Assembly: GCA_013400975.1 (NCBI GenBank)
Contig: WBMZ01003425.1
Span: 62,001 to 126,000 of the forward strand
Source: Atrichornis clamosus
Lineage: Eukaryota; Chordata; Aves; Passeriformes; Menuridae
Reading direction: 5' to 3'
Length of the DNA stretch: 64,000 bases
Shown here: one piece after another, positions 1 through 12,400 of the stretch
How positions within the stretch are numbered: position 1 is the stretch's first letter
Layout: the number at the start of each line of letters is the position of its first letter
The notes under the pieces: model-generated
Told to the model about the DNA's origin: nothing
The model's input: only the letters and a program-made list of their open reading frames with translations
The model's database searches: none
Position numbers and translations under genes: made by a program

Positions 1-1290
1 AGGACAGGCAGTGGTGCACTAGCTACAGCCCAGGAAGGTTTTACCCCAGAGTTAGGTGAAACCCACACACTAGAGTGACACAGCAGTGAAGAGCAGAGAG
101 AGTTCTCTTGCCTGGTGTGCCCATAGAGTGAAAACACAAACGTATATTTGGAAAGAATCTTCCCACATTAACTGCTTTTGTGCCATGAGCTTCCCCACCT
201 GTACTCTGCAGATTTTTCTTGAGTCAAAAAATGACACCTTCTTAATTTTTCTATTCCTTTTTGGGACATGCTAATCTGGTTACAGACTCACCACACTGCA
301 AAGACATTGCACCTTGATGAATGTTGTAAATCCCAAATTACACAGGATTTATTTTGGGAAATTGCTTCTTCCTTTTTTTCTCTCGAAGTTGATAGAGGCT
401 GAACCTTTTGTTCATTTTTGGTGGGCTTAAGTCTAAGTCCAAATGATACATCTAGCTTTAGTTTTGATAAGGGCAAAATTAAATCCCAGGCTGGATCCTC
501 CAAGTCCCTGCTATGCAGTCCCCAAAGGTTGCCTTGTACACAGCTTTTGAACCTCTTGAGCAACCCAGAGCTATTTACTTTGGAGTCACAAAATATAAGG
601 ACTAAAGATCTTTTTTTTTCAATATTGACATTCAATGGAAAGGTTACTTATTTCTGACAGTCCTTCAAAACAGATTCCCAATGATTCCCCCATTTCTCCT
701 TCTCTCTGTGTCTCATCCCTGAAGCCTCCAGCTGCAAGCACTATTCTTCTTTGCTGCCTGTCAACATGAGCAATTAATGGCTCCGAAGGGTTGCTTTGAA
801 TGACCTGTGTAGTCCCACCCACAGGAACTGGCTCCGAGATAGCAGTGCCAAGTAGTTTCATGGGAATCCATAGAGGAGCAATAGTTTTACCCAGAGGTCA
901 TAATGTTTTGGATAAAATTGTGAATCAGTTTTTAGCTGTGTGCTATGAGCTTCAGGCTAGTTTTAAAATTCTCCCCCAAAGCTTACTGTTTTTTACATGA
1001 AGAGGCCATATGTCATAATAAACATCAGGCTTAGGAACAGCTCACACTCTAAATGTCAGGCTACAAAGCTACCTTTAAAGATTAAATCTCTGCCCTCTTC
1101 AAAAGGGAGGTTGAAGGGAGGGATGAAGAAATCCCAAATACAGAGAACCTTACAAATAAAGCAAAGTTTACTACTAACAAAACATATCTTGCAAAAACAC
1201 ACTTGGTGCTTTTCTGTTGGAGCTGCCCTCAATAAAATGTGGGTGTCATTTGAAAAGGACATCATTTCCAATGAATTCTGAAAGTGTCAC
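1..1290. other. Unique noncoding sequence, left edge
   Basis: I see no gene, repeat or RNA here. Partial frames are open on both strands between about 288 and 861. A stretch on the plus strand near 800-860 translates to a run containing PTGTGSE, which superficially recalls iron-containing alcohol dehydrogenases, but the rest of the family context is absent. The stretch is probably ordinary intergenic or intronic DNA. Confidence 0.6.
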
Positions 1291-1660
1291 ACAGAGTATT
1301 GATCGATCGAGTCTTGCCGTCAGCGTGACCGGGGCCAGCAAAAAGCTATCCCTGTGATCCAATTTTCAGAGCTCACAGACACCTCCAGTCCCAGGCAAAT
1401 GGCGTCAGCAAGTGGCAGGAGGGGTCTGGGGGAGGGGAGCTGGAGGGAATCGTGGAGGGGAGAGGCACTGTCTGCTTGTCTAAGCATTAAATGTTATTAG
1501 CCACAAGCATGGCACCCCCATTGTGTGAGGAGGCCGTGAGATTTCTGGCTTTTGTGCTACCAGCAATGCCGAACCATTTGTACATCAAAAGTAGGCCCTT
1601 ATCAGCAAGATATACCCTGATAAGATCACGTTTTTTATGATTACATCAATGTTCAGCCAG
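1291..1660. promoter_or_regulatory. Candidate regulatory element with CpG cluster and inverted GATA sites
   Basis: Five CpG dinucleotides fall within 1304-1331, starting with the palindrome gatcgatcga, in a CpG-poor neighbourhood. About 270 bp downstream, 1598-1605 (CTTATCAG) and 1617-1624 (CTGATAAG) form a perfect inverted pair of GATA-factor consensus sites separated by 11 bases. The segment is non-repetitive and has no credible coding frame. Enhancer function is an inference from motif arrangement; conservation cannot be seen from one sequence. Confidence 0.3.
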
Positions 1661-2060
1661 CTTCCTGCTCTTTCCTGCAAACACTCAGCACAGAGCTGGG
1701 CAAGGGCGGCGCAGGCTCCAGAGCCATGGTTGGCCAAGCACAGCCCGAGCACCCGCGAGCCATCGGGCTGGCTCGGACACAGTGGTGGCACTGCCCACCC
1801 GCCCCTGTGCCACCCCAGCGTGGGCTGTGGGAAGCAGGATCACTCTGCAGAGCACAGAGCCAGCCTTGGGCTCTGCCGTGATGCTTTAGGCCCGCTACTC
1901 ACAGGAGCTCAGGTACCGAAACAATCCATCTCACAGGAGAGGCTGGAGAGGGAAATTATCGACGCCCATCATGAAGCTGAGCAGTCTCAAAAGGAAAGCG
2001 TTGTCTCAGCCTGAACAAATCCTGGCTGGAATCTGAAAGTGCTGGGGATGCCCCCACCAC
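1661..2060. other. GC-rich noncoding patch
   Basis: The patch is GC-rich with scattered CpGs (near 1750-1770) but is too short and CpG-sparse to call a CpG island. Long frames are open on both strands (for example 1637-2014 plus), as expected from composition. No recognisable protein similarity is visible. Confidence 0.5.
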
Positions 2061-3970
2061 TGCTCAATTAGGGGTGTGCCTGGGTTTTCCTCATGTTAGG
2101 CAGGGAGAAATGGTGTGTGGGATCCTAGCAAAACAAATCCTCTGCTGGACTTCTAGGCACCACACAGGAGTAAAGTAACAGGAGAGATAAAAACATGAAA
2201 AACAACAATAAAGGGAGAGCTGCCAGGTAAGAGGAATAGGGTGATTTGCTGTTTGTATGAAGCCAGTGTGGAACTGCAGCAGGGGAGGAAAGAAAGATTA
2301 AGTGGCATAAGCGAATTACAAACACCTTCTTATTATACACCCGATTTCTGTATGCGGACTCATTGTTACTCAATATGTGAAATATTTGCTCCTGCTGTAT
2401 TGTTTTCTCTTTTTACTAAGTGATACAAAATCTCTTTCATGGCTTTTGCAAGGAAATTACTTCCTTTCCTAAGAATTATTTATATATTAAAATAAAACTA
2501 GCAACTGAAGTGTTCTATTCATCATTTCTAGTGTTGAAAAGAATATTATTTTTGAAAACAGAATGGAAGTGTTCAACAGAAACTGAATTTTACGGAATAT
2601 ATTGATAGCATTTTAAAACAGAAGCTTCAAAATGTTAGCAGAAATTTAAAATAACCCACATAATTTGCATTTTTCTTTAAAAAAAAGTCCCTCCCCCCAA
2701 AAAAAACCTATTTACTCCCAGTTGTAGTCTATTTTACAGGCTTATTTCTGAATTGGTATCTAAATCTACAATTATTTTTGCTAAATCTAAGGAATTCTCA
2801 TGTTTGAGTGAGCAAAGAAAAACAAGGCTCTGCAACTAATAATTTGAACTATTTTAATGCTGATTTTTCTGTTTCCCATAAATTATTTATTTTGTTTAAA
2901 AAGCACCCATGGAACTGAAATTCTTGCAAGTCACCCAGACAGGATGTTCTAAGGTTTGTACTGCAAATTCACCACTCATAATTAAAGTCAAGGGCAGCAG
3001 ATGCAGTGAAGATACAAAGTAAAGCCTGCTACAGGATAAACTGGGTTTGCAAGAGAGCATAGCACCACTTCAAGCCACAAACAAATCAATCAAAGTCACC
3101 ATCCATTTCCAAGTGATTTGAAAACAGAAAAAAAGTAACTAATTTAATGACTCTTTCATTACAAGTCCTCCACTCTACCACAGATGAACTTAAAAAAAAT
3201 CTACAAAACAGTCATGTAGGGCTTGAGAGAGACCAAATTCTCCTTACCTGAGAAACAGCTCCAGCCACCCCATCAGAACTGGGTTAAACCCAGGCATTAC
3301 AAAAGACCCTGTTTAAACCTCTAGTTATTTTATACTGCCTGTGCAGGTGTGTGTGTTTCCTAATTGCACCTGAACTTTCAGGTGTCTGCCATTTCCCCTA
3401 GAAGAGCCTTTTTTCTCCATAATTGATATCTTTCCTAAGACATTTAATTGCAAAGGTCAGAATTTCTCTTTTTGTGTATTGGTCCTCATAGCTGGCTGCA
3501 GCTGAATATTTTTTTCAAAAACGTCCTGGTAGGAATGCACATATTTGAAAAAGCCCAAACTGATATCAGAGCCTCACAATATGCACAAAATCTGTCATGG
3601 TACACTTCATCAAATACAAGTTTTTTGAACTGAACCGTCTCTGTTTCTCAGTGTAATACCCAAGTGATCAGTGGCAGAGCACGGAATGAGCCCATGAAGG
3701 ACTGTGAAGTTCAGTGCCTGACTGAGGGATCACTAATTGCTGATGCATCTGCTGTTGCTGCAGACGAAAGGGATCAGCATTGAAGTGTCTGTGTGGATTG
3801 CACGGGCAGTAGCAAAGGGAGAGGGCTCACGTGGAAAATTCTGGCTTTTCTCATCACTCATGTACCTAGCCCAGAAGTAGAAAATATATTTGTAATAAAA
3901 TGTATCTGTTGTTCTGGACACTAATACATGAATAATAAAAAAGAAAAATTGTGGAATTTTATTCTGAAGA
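2061..3970. other. AT-rich unique sequence
   Basis: This is mostly AT-rich unique DNA with short A or T homopolymers, for example 2680-2706. No gene, tandem array or interspersed repeat was recognised. Confidence 0.6.
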
Positions 3971-3983
3971 TACTGAGTCTGGC

Positions 3984-4025
3984 TAAAGATCCCATTAACT
4001 TCAGTGGGGTTCAGTTACGGTCCAA
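3984..4025. repeat. Possible ancient amniote LINE remnant
   Basis: The stretch 'cattaacttcagtggggtt' resembles a short motif that recurs in old CR1/L3-like elements of reptiles and birds. The match is only a few tens of bases and comes from memory of the motif, so this is a weak call. Confidence 0.22.
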
Positions 4026-5400
4026 ATATTGCAAAATTATTTCTCCAGAAGTTCACCTGGGCAATGCACTCTGCTGTAACAGCAGCACTGGGCCATCCAC
4101 CAGAGATTAAGCAGATTTTTCCCCTTAAGATATTTTCTCATTTCCTACAGCAAGTGGGTATTTTACAGTGAATCACACAACCTAAATCTGAAAACTAACA
4201 GGAAATTAAAAGAGAGGAAACCTTCTTTCCTCTCACCACTCTAAGCATCATATATTAGCTAACATACTTTATTGTCTTTTATTTTAGCTCTTTTTTTATT
4301 ATTATTTGTACTAACAAGATGCAGGGGGTTTATTTTGATGGTTCTCTAATAACCATAGCTAGTGCAGTGAGATTTGCCTTTTGGACCCCAAATGCCAGGC
4401 TCTGCTGGGTGAGACACACATGCAGCTTCCCATAAACTCTCCTGGAATAAATCAGAGCATTTGTGGAGCCAGCTAATCTGCTTGTAAACGTAACCTGTAG
4501 CAGGGGGTAGTGCCAGAGCACCTACCTGGCTTTTCACAGTCTTTTCCCTTTCTTTTATGCAGTGTTGGAATACTCCAGGTCACTCCTCGAAAGTAAGGCT
4601 CTGTGATGAAAACTTTACCAGTCAATGCAGCCTAAGATGACAGCTATTTACGTCCAAAGTCATGATACTGATTTTTCAGAATTTCTTATTTTTCACTGTG
4701 TAGATGAGTAGACAAAATCTATTCACAGCCAGTTTCCAGTGTGTGAAACAAGCTCCATTTCAGGCCCCACCTAACTCCCGAAACAGTATCTCTCTGATTT
4801 TCCTATCCAAAATCAGTCCATAGACTCTTTCTTACAGTCTGAATGCCCAATTTCAGACTTGCAGAGGTCTGGTCAGGTTTGCCAGTAGGAGTTTCACTGT
4901 AGGCCTTAGCAGGTCTGAATGAATTAAAGATCCAGAAGACAGTTCAGGAAACTGAATTCTTGATTACTGGACTGGTATTACCAAAATGTGACTTCAGGGG
5001 AGGATTTAGAGAATATACCAGGTCCCATTTCACCATACTAGAAATTTTTATTATATTATAGTGTATGTGCAAACCCCTGTTATTTTCTTGCATAAATTCT
5101 ACTTAAAAGAGAGCAGACTTGGCCTACCTGAGTGAACAAAAGAAAAACCTTATAAAATAAATTTACATTTTTTGGGTGCAGTTCCCTGAAGACTATTAAC
5201 ACCAAAGCATACAATTCTAACATACATATTTAGTTTTCACCACTGTAAGTGTGTGAACTTAAGCTACCAAATGCAAGTGAAGAAACTGCAAGTCTTTAAC
5301 CTTCATCTGTGTACGCTGGATAAAGCTGAATGCTGTCCTGGAAAACCTGCTGGTAAATGAAAGGAAGCAATCTAGGGCAGCACTAACTAACTCTGGGCAG
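4026..5400. other. Unique noncoding sequence
   Basis: Nothing is recognisable. Overlapping minus-strand frames at 4330-4537 are 63 codons each and look like chance. Confidence 0.55.
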
Positions 5401-6360
5401 CAATCCCCCCTTGCTGTTTTGCCTCAGGCTGTGGCCAGCGTGGCCCAGGCCCACCTTGGAGCAGAGCAGTGTGTAAGCAACAGTGATGGTAACACGTGGG
5501 TAGCAATGATGGTGTTGCAAAGAGTTTACTTGGTGAGAGCAGGAAGCTGGCCCAAAATCTATTGCTTCTGAGGGCTGTGAGAGAGAGAATCTCAGTTACA
5601 AGAGGTTAAAAAGGTCCATCTACCCTCAAAGAACAGAGTAAGCAGCAGTTCACGGAGACTGAAAGAAACGTAAGTTCTGGAGGGGAGGCTGTGGGAGTGA
5701 GGCAGCCTGAAGCTAGACTGCTTGTCTGGCTCTGCAGGAGCCATAGCACAGTGAAGATCATCTCTGCGTTTGAAAAGTACCGAGTGAAGAGCAGCCACCC
5801 TCTGAACCTGAGTGGGCACACAGAGACGCACAGCGAAGCTTCTGCAAGTCCATCTGTTCCACCCCTTGCAAATACTTTGCCTTTAAAAGCAAAGAAGGAT
5901 GCCACTCATGCCAGCTTTCCCTAAGCATCTTTGGCACTGCTTTGTGTCCCGGTGCTTGTCTCATTAAGGAGGGAATGAAGGTGTGATGCTCTGAATAAGT
6001 ATCTCTGCCCACATTATGTCAAATCCTTCATAGAAAGCAAGAAAATCCAACTGTGGGGTAGAAAACCCCTGCCCGTCTTCAATCAATCCTCACTACCACC
6101 AGGCATCTAGTCAATTTTTATTCAGTCTTCTGTAGCCTCGACTTCAATGAAGTGGCACAGCAGGGCCAGCGCCAGCAGCTGCTCGGCCCCGGCTGCCAGC
6201 GCCCCGGTGCTGCCGAGGGGAAAGCCAGCCAAGCCCAGGGAGCACTGTGCAGGGGACACAGGAGTATTTCAATCTGTGCCCCAGCCCTTAATCATAAACT
6301 CAAGGTTCAAAGCCTTGCTGGACTGCTGGCCGCTGATCCCATCTCAAGGTGATAGTCACC
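5401..6360. other. GC-richer noncoding patch
   Basis: Composition rises at about 5400-5480 and 6150-6250, and several 60-100 codon frames are open on both strands at 5592-6012 and 6147-6365. None has a credible start, splice context or family resemblance that I can name. Confidence 0.5.
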
Positions 6361-8900
6361 TCTAGCCCTTCTGCAAACTGCAAACCTACTGTCCATCCAT
6401 CTTAGAGCAGCTTGACACTGGCTTCTCTACCCATTTTACAGCCAGCGAACATTTCCTATTGATTTATTGATTTCTGTCTGCCTGTGGAAGGAGCTCAGAA
6501 CAGACTCTATGTGCTCTTGCAGCCTCCTGAATAGATTTTTTTCTCCCTTTTTCCCTTTTTATCCAAGCTGTGTTAGCAGTCTGTGGTGAAGCAGGAATTA
6601 GACCATGCGGGAGCCCAATTTGCTACTGGCGAATGTGCCAGGCTTTTCTTCCTCTCCCTACCCGGCATGCACACCTCCACTCCCACTTTCTGCCTCCTGT
6701 CTCCTTTTCCTGCAGGAAAGCTGGCAGATCCCTGCCTATTCGACCGGTTCATCTCAGCTAAAAACCTCTGCTGCTTCCCTTCAGATCTTTTCCCTATCAT
6801 TAAGAGGTGTTTGATGTGCATGTAAACACCACTTGTAATTGCAAATCCTTGATTTCTACTGGGTCACAGAAATTTCTTCTTCCCCGAGTCAATCAAGGAA
6901 AGGGCACGCTTCCCAACTGCGCATGTATCTGCCCGAGTGCAAGCCTCTGCGTGGTTTAATAGACACATGTTTTATGAACTTCAAAGCCCATGGGGGACTG
7001 AATGGCTCCAAAGATTTGAATGAGGGAAGGGGCATTGTAGGCTTTCCACCTCCTAGTTGCCAGTCCAAATGCAGCCCAGGTCAGCAGTGATTGAAAGTTA
7101 TTCCTGGCTGAAGGCGGATCAGAGCCCTACGTGGACTGAGTACCGTTGCAAGACAGCTCCCATGGGCAGATGTCCACGTCACAAAGGGCAATCTGGCTTA
7201 TCCTTCCCCACAGAGAGGCAAGCATGGAGTGAGCCAGGGGCTGCTCTTTCTCCACAGTCTTCGAGGTGGTGCCTTTAAGTTCTGTTTCAGCCGTGATGGT
7301 GGGAAGCTTTTGCTTCTGGTGGCCACACTCTTCCTCAGCTGGGGAGTGATGTCCCATGGGCTGCCTCACCCTGGCTCCAGGACCATGGGGCAGCGATGCT
7401 GATGCTTTGCCCTGGTTGAGCCCCTTGACCCATACTTTAGGTGAGTTTGGCTTGACCTTCTCACTCTTCTTCATCCTCCTCAACCTCCTCTCACCTCAGG
7501 CTGCCGGAGCAGCAGTGACACTCAGTCAGAGAGCAAACACAATGGCATAGCAGGGAAAAAAGGACATTAGCAGGTACGGGACTGATGTCCATAAATACAA
7601 TCTCACTTTTTCATGCCTAAGACAGACAAGAGGTTTGACTGCAGGCAATTTTTGTGGAAAACATCTCTAAGTTATTTGATACCTGCTTCTCAGCCTCCCC
7701 TCAGAGTGCACACACCTGAGCAGGAGAGGCAAAATCAAACAGCAGCAGACAGAGAAGGCAAGAAAAACGTGCAGCCTTGCTCTCCTTTCAGAAGATCACA
7801 ACATCTCAAATCCATATCTCTGCACTCACGTGTGCAAACCTCCCCTTTGCCACTCCCTGAGGGAATACATACAGGCAAATTCCCACTCAGACAAAAGGGG
7901 AGGAGGAGAAGCCCATTGGAAATCACTCCTCTCTGCCCTCAGAAGATCTGTGGGGGTTAATAATGTTTCCAGGCCGTGGGGGCTGTGGGGGCTGACCCAG
8001 GCACAGGGCCTGAACTCTCACCAGCTCTGCTTGGACAGAGAAACTCTGACTTGTTTATATTCTCCTTATCCTCCTTTTACAACAGTCCTTAGCTTGGATT
8101 CACAGGAATTCAGACTTCTTTATCTCCTTAGAGATTGTCCTGCTTTGTGGGAAAAATGCCTTTTGTGGGCCCTAACCTGCCTCTTTCAGTACCCAGAGGA
8201 TGGGTGGACTTAGTGCTGCTGAAGTGAAATGCTTCCTCGACACCTCATCTCCACAGAACCTCCTTCACAGTCTGTCCAGTTTAGTTACCATCCATTAGCA
8301 TTTGTTTTCTTGACTAGAATTTATTGCATCACCGAAATTGATACATTATTCTCTAATATTATTAGCTGGTATAAAGCATCATGGACGTACTTCTGAGAGA
8401 TGGGGAGAGGTGTCTGCACTGAAGCTGTACGTGCTTTCCTTTGAAGGAGCTGGCTTTGTGGGGAGGGAGCTGGTATTTTCTCCAGGATAACAGTGCAGTA
8501 CTGAGTAAGAGACCTTGTGGGCATGTGAGTTGAAAAATGTATGAATGTTTAAAAACTAACCCCCACATTTGTGTTGCCTATTCTGATTTGTTGGAAATAC
8601 AGCACTGATGAGCTATTGGGGACTCTAAAGTGTAGATTTTTCTAGGCTGAATTAGGCAAGTGTGAAAAGGGAAAGCTACAGGCATGGTGAAAGAGTGTGT
8701 GGCCAGCACGTATTGGTGGCTGGAGGCTGCTCTTGTTTAAACTGATATATTTCCAGTGGTGTCAATGAAATGATGCAGATTTACAGCAGCACAGAATGTT
8801 GTCTCAAGTCCACTCCCTGCCCCACACACAGGAGAAAATGTTTACAGGGTAGCTAGAACGGTTCTTCTAAGAAACTGCTTCTGCCCATTTTTACAGTGGG
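6361..8900. other. Unique noncoding sequence
   Basis: There are numerous overlapping short frames (6570-6825, 7057-7550, 7613-8213) but no consistent coding strand. A pyrimidine-rich tract ending in CAG near 7460-7499 looks like a splice acceptor, but the frame after it stops within about 50 bases. No repeat was recognised. Confidence 0.5.
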
Positions 8901-8910
8901 TCTATCCATA

Positions 8911-8962
8911 TGTAACTACATGCATTTCAATGGGTTGCTTCTGATTTACACTGCAGGCATCG
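8911..8962. repeat. Possible ancient amniote LINE remnant
   Basis: The segment 'ttcaatgggttgcttctgat' followed by 'ttacactgcagg' resembles a recurrent motif of old CR1/L3-type elements in sauropsid genomes. It directly precedes the MIR-like fragment at about 8990, so both could belong to one degraded repeat island. This is a weak call. Confidence 0.25.
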
Positions 8963-8984
8963 TGCATTTCCCTAGACCAACATT

Positions 8985-9070
8985 AACTATTTATTGATCT
9001 TCCCAGTACCCCTGTGAGGAAGGCTATTATTCCCATCATATAGACAAACAAGGATTACATTTTGGAGAGT
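8985..9070 (-). repeat. Degraded MIR/L2-type element
   Basis: The order of short matches follows the reverse complement of the MIR core: 'cccctgtgagg', then 'aggctattattcccat', then an eroded 'atagacaaacaagga' where MIR has a 'cagatgaggaaactga' block. Substitutions and small gaps are many, consistent with an ancient insertion. No flanking duplication is visible. Confidence 0.5.
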
Positions 9071-9110
9071 GTCTGGATCTGGTGCACACATTTGGTCCTT
9101 TTTTGCCATC

Positions 9111-12100
9111 AATTACACTTCTTACAGCTATTTCCCCAGCCCCCTCCCCTTTTCCCTCCCGTCGTCACCATATGTGTGCAGGAGAATGGAGAGGAAAAAC
9201 AGCACAAACCATAGTCCAGGTCTAAATGTAAGGTAAGTCTCTCAGGCTTATTTCACTCAATTTCTCTTTTTTACTTTAAACAAAAAAAAAAATCTCTCAG
9301 ACCTCTTAAATTTACGGAAAGCTGTTTCTAAGCCTTGCTGGTTTACTGGTTGATCTGCTGTTCAAACTGCGCATGGAGACAGGGTGAATCTTTCTGGGGG
9401 CTTGGGGAACTGGGCTGCACCTGCAGCAGGCGGGAGCTTGGGTGGGCAGCAGGGGCAGCAGGAGGTTCCAGGCAATATGAGCTGATGCTGGTGTGTGTTT
9501 AAGGTGGAAAGGGAATGTAAAATAGTGAGCAGGATGTTAAAACTCACACCAAAGCACATTGAGTGCAGCATTATGTCTCCCCTGGACTTCAGTGTACCTT
9601 GCATTAGGTCTTTAATAACATAATTCATCAGTAGAAGGTGAAGAAATCTCTCAACAGCACAGTTCTTATTTCTGGGTAGGTTCTAAGATGCCTGGATCTC
9701 CTGTTCTCACCATGTCCCTATCATGTGCCAACCAAAAGTACCAGCACTGCACTGTCAGTAACAGGTTCAGAGTTTCAGAGCACTGAACAGACTTATCCAA
9801 CAGCTCCAGGAGAGCCCAGCCTGCAGTAGGGCATGACTTCATCCCTGTCAAGTAGCACAGTGCACCCTGCTGTGGTGTTTCATGGACTCCTGCCTCCCAT
9901 GTGTGGGATTTCCCATTGTCTCCTTCCTTCCACTTCCCCTCTAGCTCTGGAAGGAAGTGATGGAGCTGCAGTTCTTTGAGCTGCCAAACAGCAAACCCCA
10001 ACAGAGCACCACGAATGTGAGAGGTGCAGCAAAGAGCCCTCTAGCCCTCAGCACTGGCCCAGGCACTCCACAGTGGAGTACAAGTTGACATATTGAATAA
10101 ATACAATTGGCACATGATTTATCGATTACACTCCTTCTGAAGACAGGTCCTCTACTGAGATGAGATTCATGGCGCATCACATCACTTAAATGAGCCCTGA
10201 AGCATGTCCTTCACCATGTTTTCACCATTGGTGCTTTCACAAGGCACCAACTTATTTTAGGTTTCCTCTGTGTGAGATCCAGCCCTTGGTATGAGCCAGC
10301 ACAGCCCTGGGAAGGGTATCAGAGTTCAGCAAAAGGCAGAATTTATAACCTGCAGAAAATGCAGTTATTCCAACACCACCATTCGTGTCCACTTCATTGG
10401 GACTGTCTGATAACTTAGGGTTCAGAGCTGAGCCCTATTTTGCCACAAGCTCTAGTAAATGGTTCAGCTGCTTTGGCAATGCTTCTTCACCCCAGGCTGG
10501 AAGATGCAGCACAAATTGTAGGAAAGCACTAAAAATAGAAGTTTGAATCTGCAGAACTAGCACATCTTAGGAATTAAAGTATTTACTAGATAGGCAAAAT
10601 TTTACCATTGTCACTTTGAAATACACATATATTGGGATAAACCCTAGTTGCAAAGTATGTCAGTCAGATCCTTTTATGAATAAAGTGATCTACTATATAG
10701 ATCTTTTGTCAAATGACTTCAGCTCATTTACTGAGTCATTCTGTTTTACCCATCTAGCTTTGAGAAGGCATTAGCTTGATTTGGTTTTGTTGCCAATGAT
10801 ATATCTTCTCTTCCTTTTAGTTTTGCTGATCTTTCTCCTATCACTCTTGTTCTGTCACCTGAAGTGCCTCTTTTTACCTCTCAGTTACACTCCCTGCAAC
10901 CTATTTCATCCTATTAGGTGGACAGCTACAATTGGTGATGTGGCCCAGACAGATTTTCTTGTTTCTGATAATAAATGGAGTGTTCAGTTGTGTAACTCTG
11001 ACCTTGTGTATAATTTTCAAAGATAAGTTTTGGGGAAACAAATAGGTTACTCGTTATAGCAATATCGTAAGGCTTGGCAGAAAATAACATGGCAGAGAAT
11101 TATGACAGAAATACCAGAAAGCCACTATGAGGCTCTGCAGTATCTAAATTATCTTTTCATATCCCAGGATTGATAGTTCTGCAATTATTCTCTAAGTTTC
11201 AAAACTTCATTTCCCTTGGGTCTCCCACTGCTATTGTATTTTTTGTTTTCCTGCAAGGACTCTACTTAGGTCTATAGTTCTTTTAATAATTTTATAAAAA
11301 CTTCCAAAATATTTAGTCTATTCCGTAAGTAATTTCCTACTAAAAATAAATATTTTGTACTACGAAATTTTTCAGTGTTTCCCAGTCTCATCTTGTTGTG
11401 GATAGTAATGCTCGGGAGGGATCCAAGAGAGTGGCATCTTCTGCTGCAGATAATAAAACACAGACCCGTGAGCAATAGGTCGTGGAAGAAAGCAGCAGAA
11501 GATAGAGGTACTGAGGACCACGAAGGAGGCAGGTGAGCACAGATACTCCTCCTGCCTCTGATGATAAGTCCCAGGCCAGTCTCCATGGCCTGATCCTGGT
11601 CTCCTGTTGTCCTGTTAGAGCAGCAACAGCCTCATGGCAAAAGCTGACACACACTCCAGCATGTTTGTGGGGGAAAAGCACAGTGCTCACAGCAAAACGT
11701 ACAGGGCAGTGCATCTCAGAGCAGAGCCAGAGGTGTACACCATCACCAGCACTGAGGTCTGTCAGAAATCAAACACTAACAAGAGAATAAGCACCTGCAT
11801 TAAGGAAGCTGGTCTCTGCCCTGTCCTACACAGCACCCACTGCTCTGGCACGTAACCCTCCAATCCTACTTAGCACCTATTGCTCATCCTTGAATGCCTA
11901 ATGACTCTTTGGGGTGTTTGAGATACATTCCTGTTGATAGGAGTGCTGTTGACTGCGCAGAGTAAGGAGATATTTTCCATGCTCAAGGTAAGGCAACTGA
12001 ATTCCTGTGTGAAAGTTTGGGGAGTTCTTTTGCCTCCCCTGGTGTTTTGAACAAGACATCTTGGCCATCTTTACAGCCACTGTCTGCAGTGCACTGGCTG

Positions 12101-12400
12101 TGTCTTGCATCAGCAGCACTCTCATAGTGCAGGATACCTCCTACCCATGTTGGCATTGCCCTGCTCAGCCTACCTTGTTGCAGAACCCCTACACCTGCAG
12201 GTCATTGTGGCTTGATTGCTCGTCTGCTCTTTATGAACTGCATTTTTTTGTGTGTTGCATTAGAAGAACAAACTTGCAACTTGTGTGAACTACTGTAATT
12301 CTACAGTGGTCTTCAGCTGAAAATCTCTGAATGCAGCCTCTGAATTCTGCTGAGGTTGCTAAAAAGGGAAACAGAGTTTGCTCTTTTGGGGGGCTTCAGG
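9111..12400. other. Unique noncoding sequence
   Basis: There is an A-run at about 9281-9291 and otherwise unique sequence. Frames at 9362-9628, 9666-10180 and 11272-11714 (minus) and 11533-11855 (plus) are open on opposing strands and match nothing I recognise. A 72-bp exon-like segment at 9945-10016 is discussed as a finding but is not called a gene. Confidence 0.5.

Noticed and set aside
800..1000. PTGTGSE-containing peptide resembling iron-containing alcohol dehydrogenases
   Set aside because: Only seven residues match the family pattern and the flanking residues do not fit the fold.
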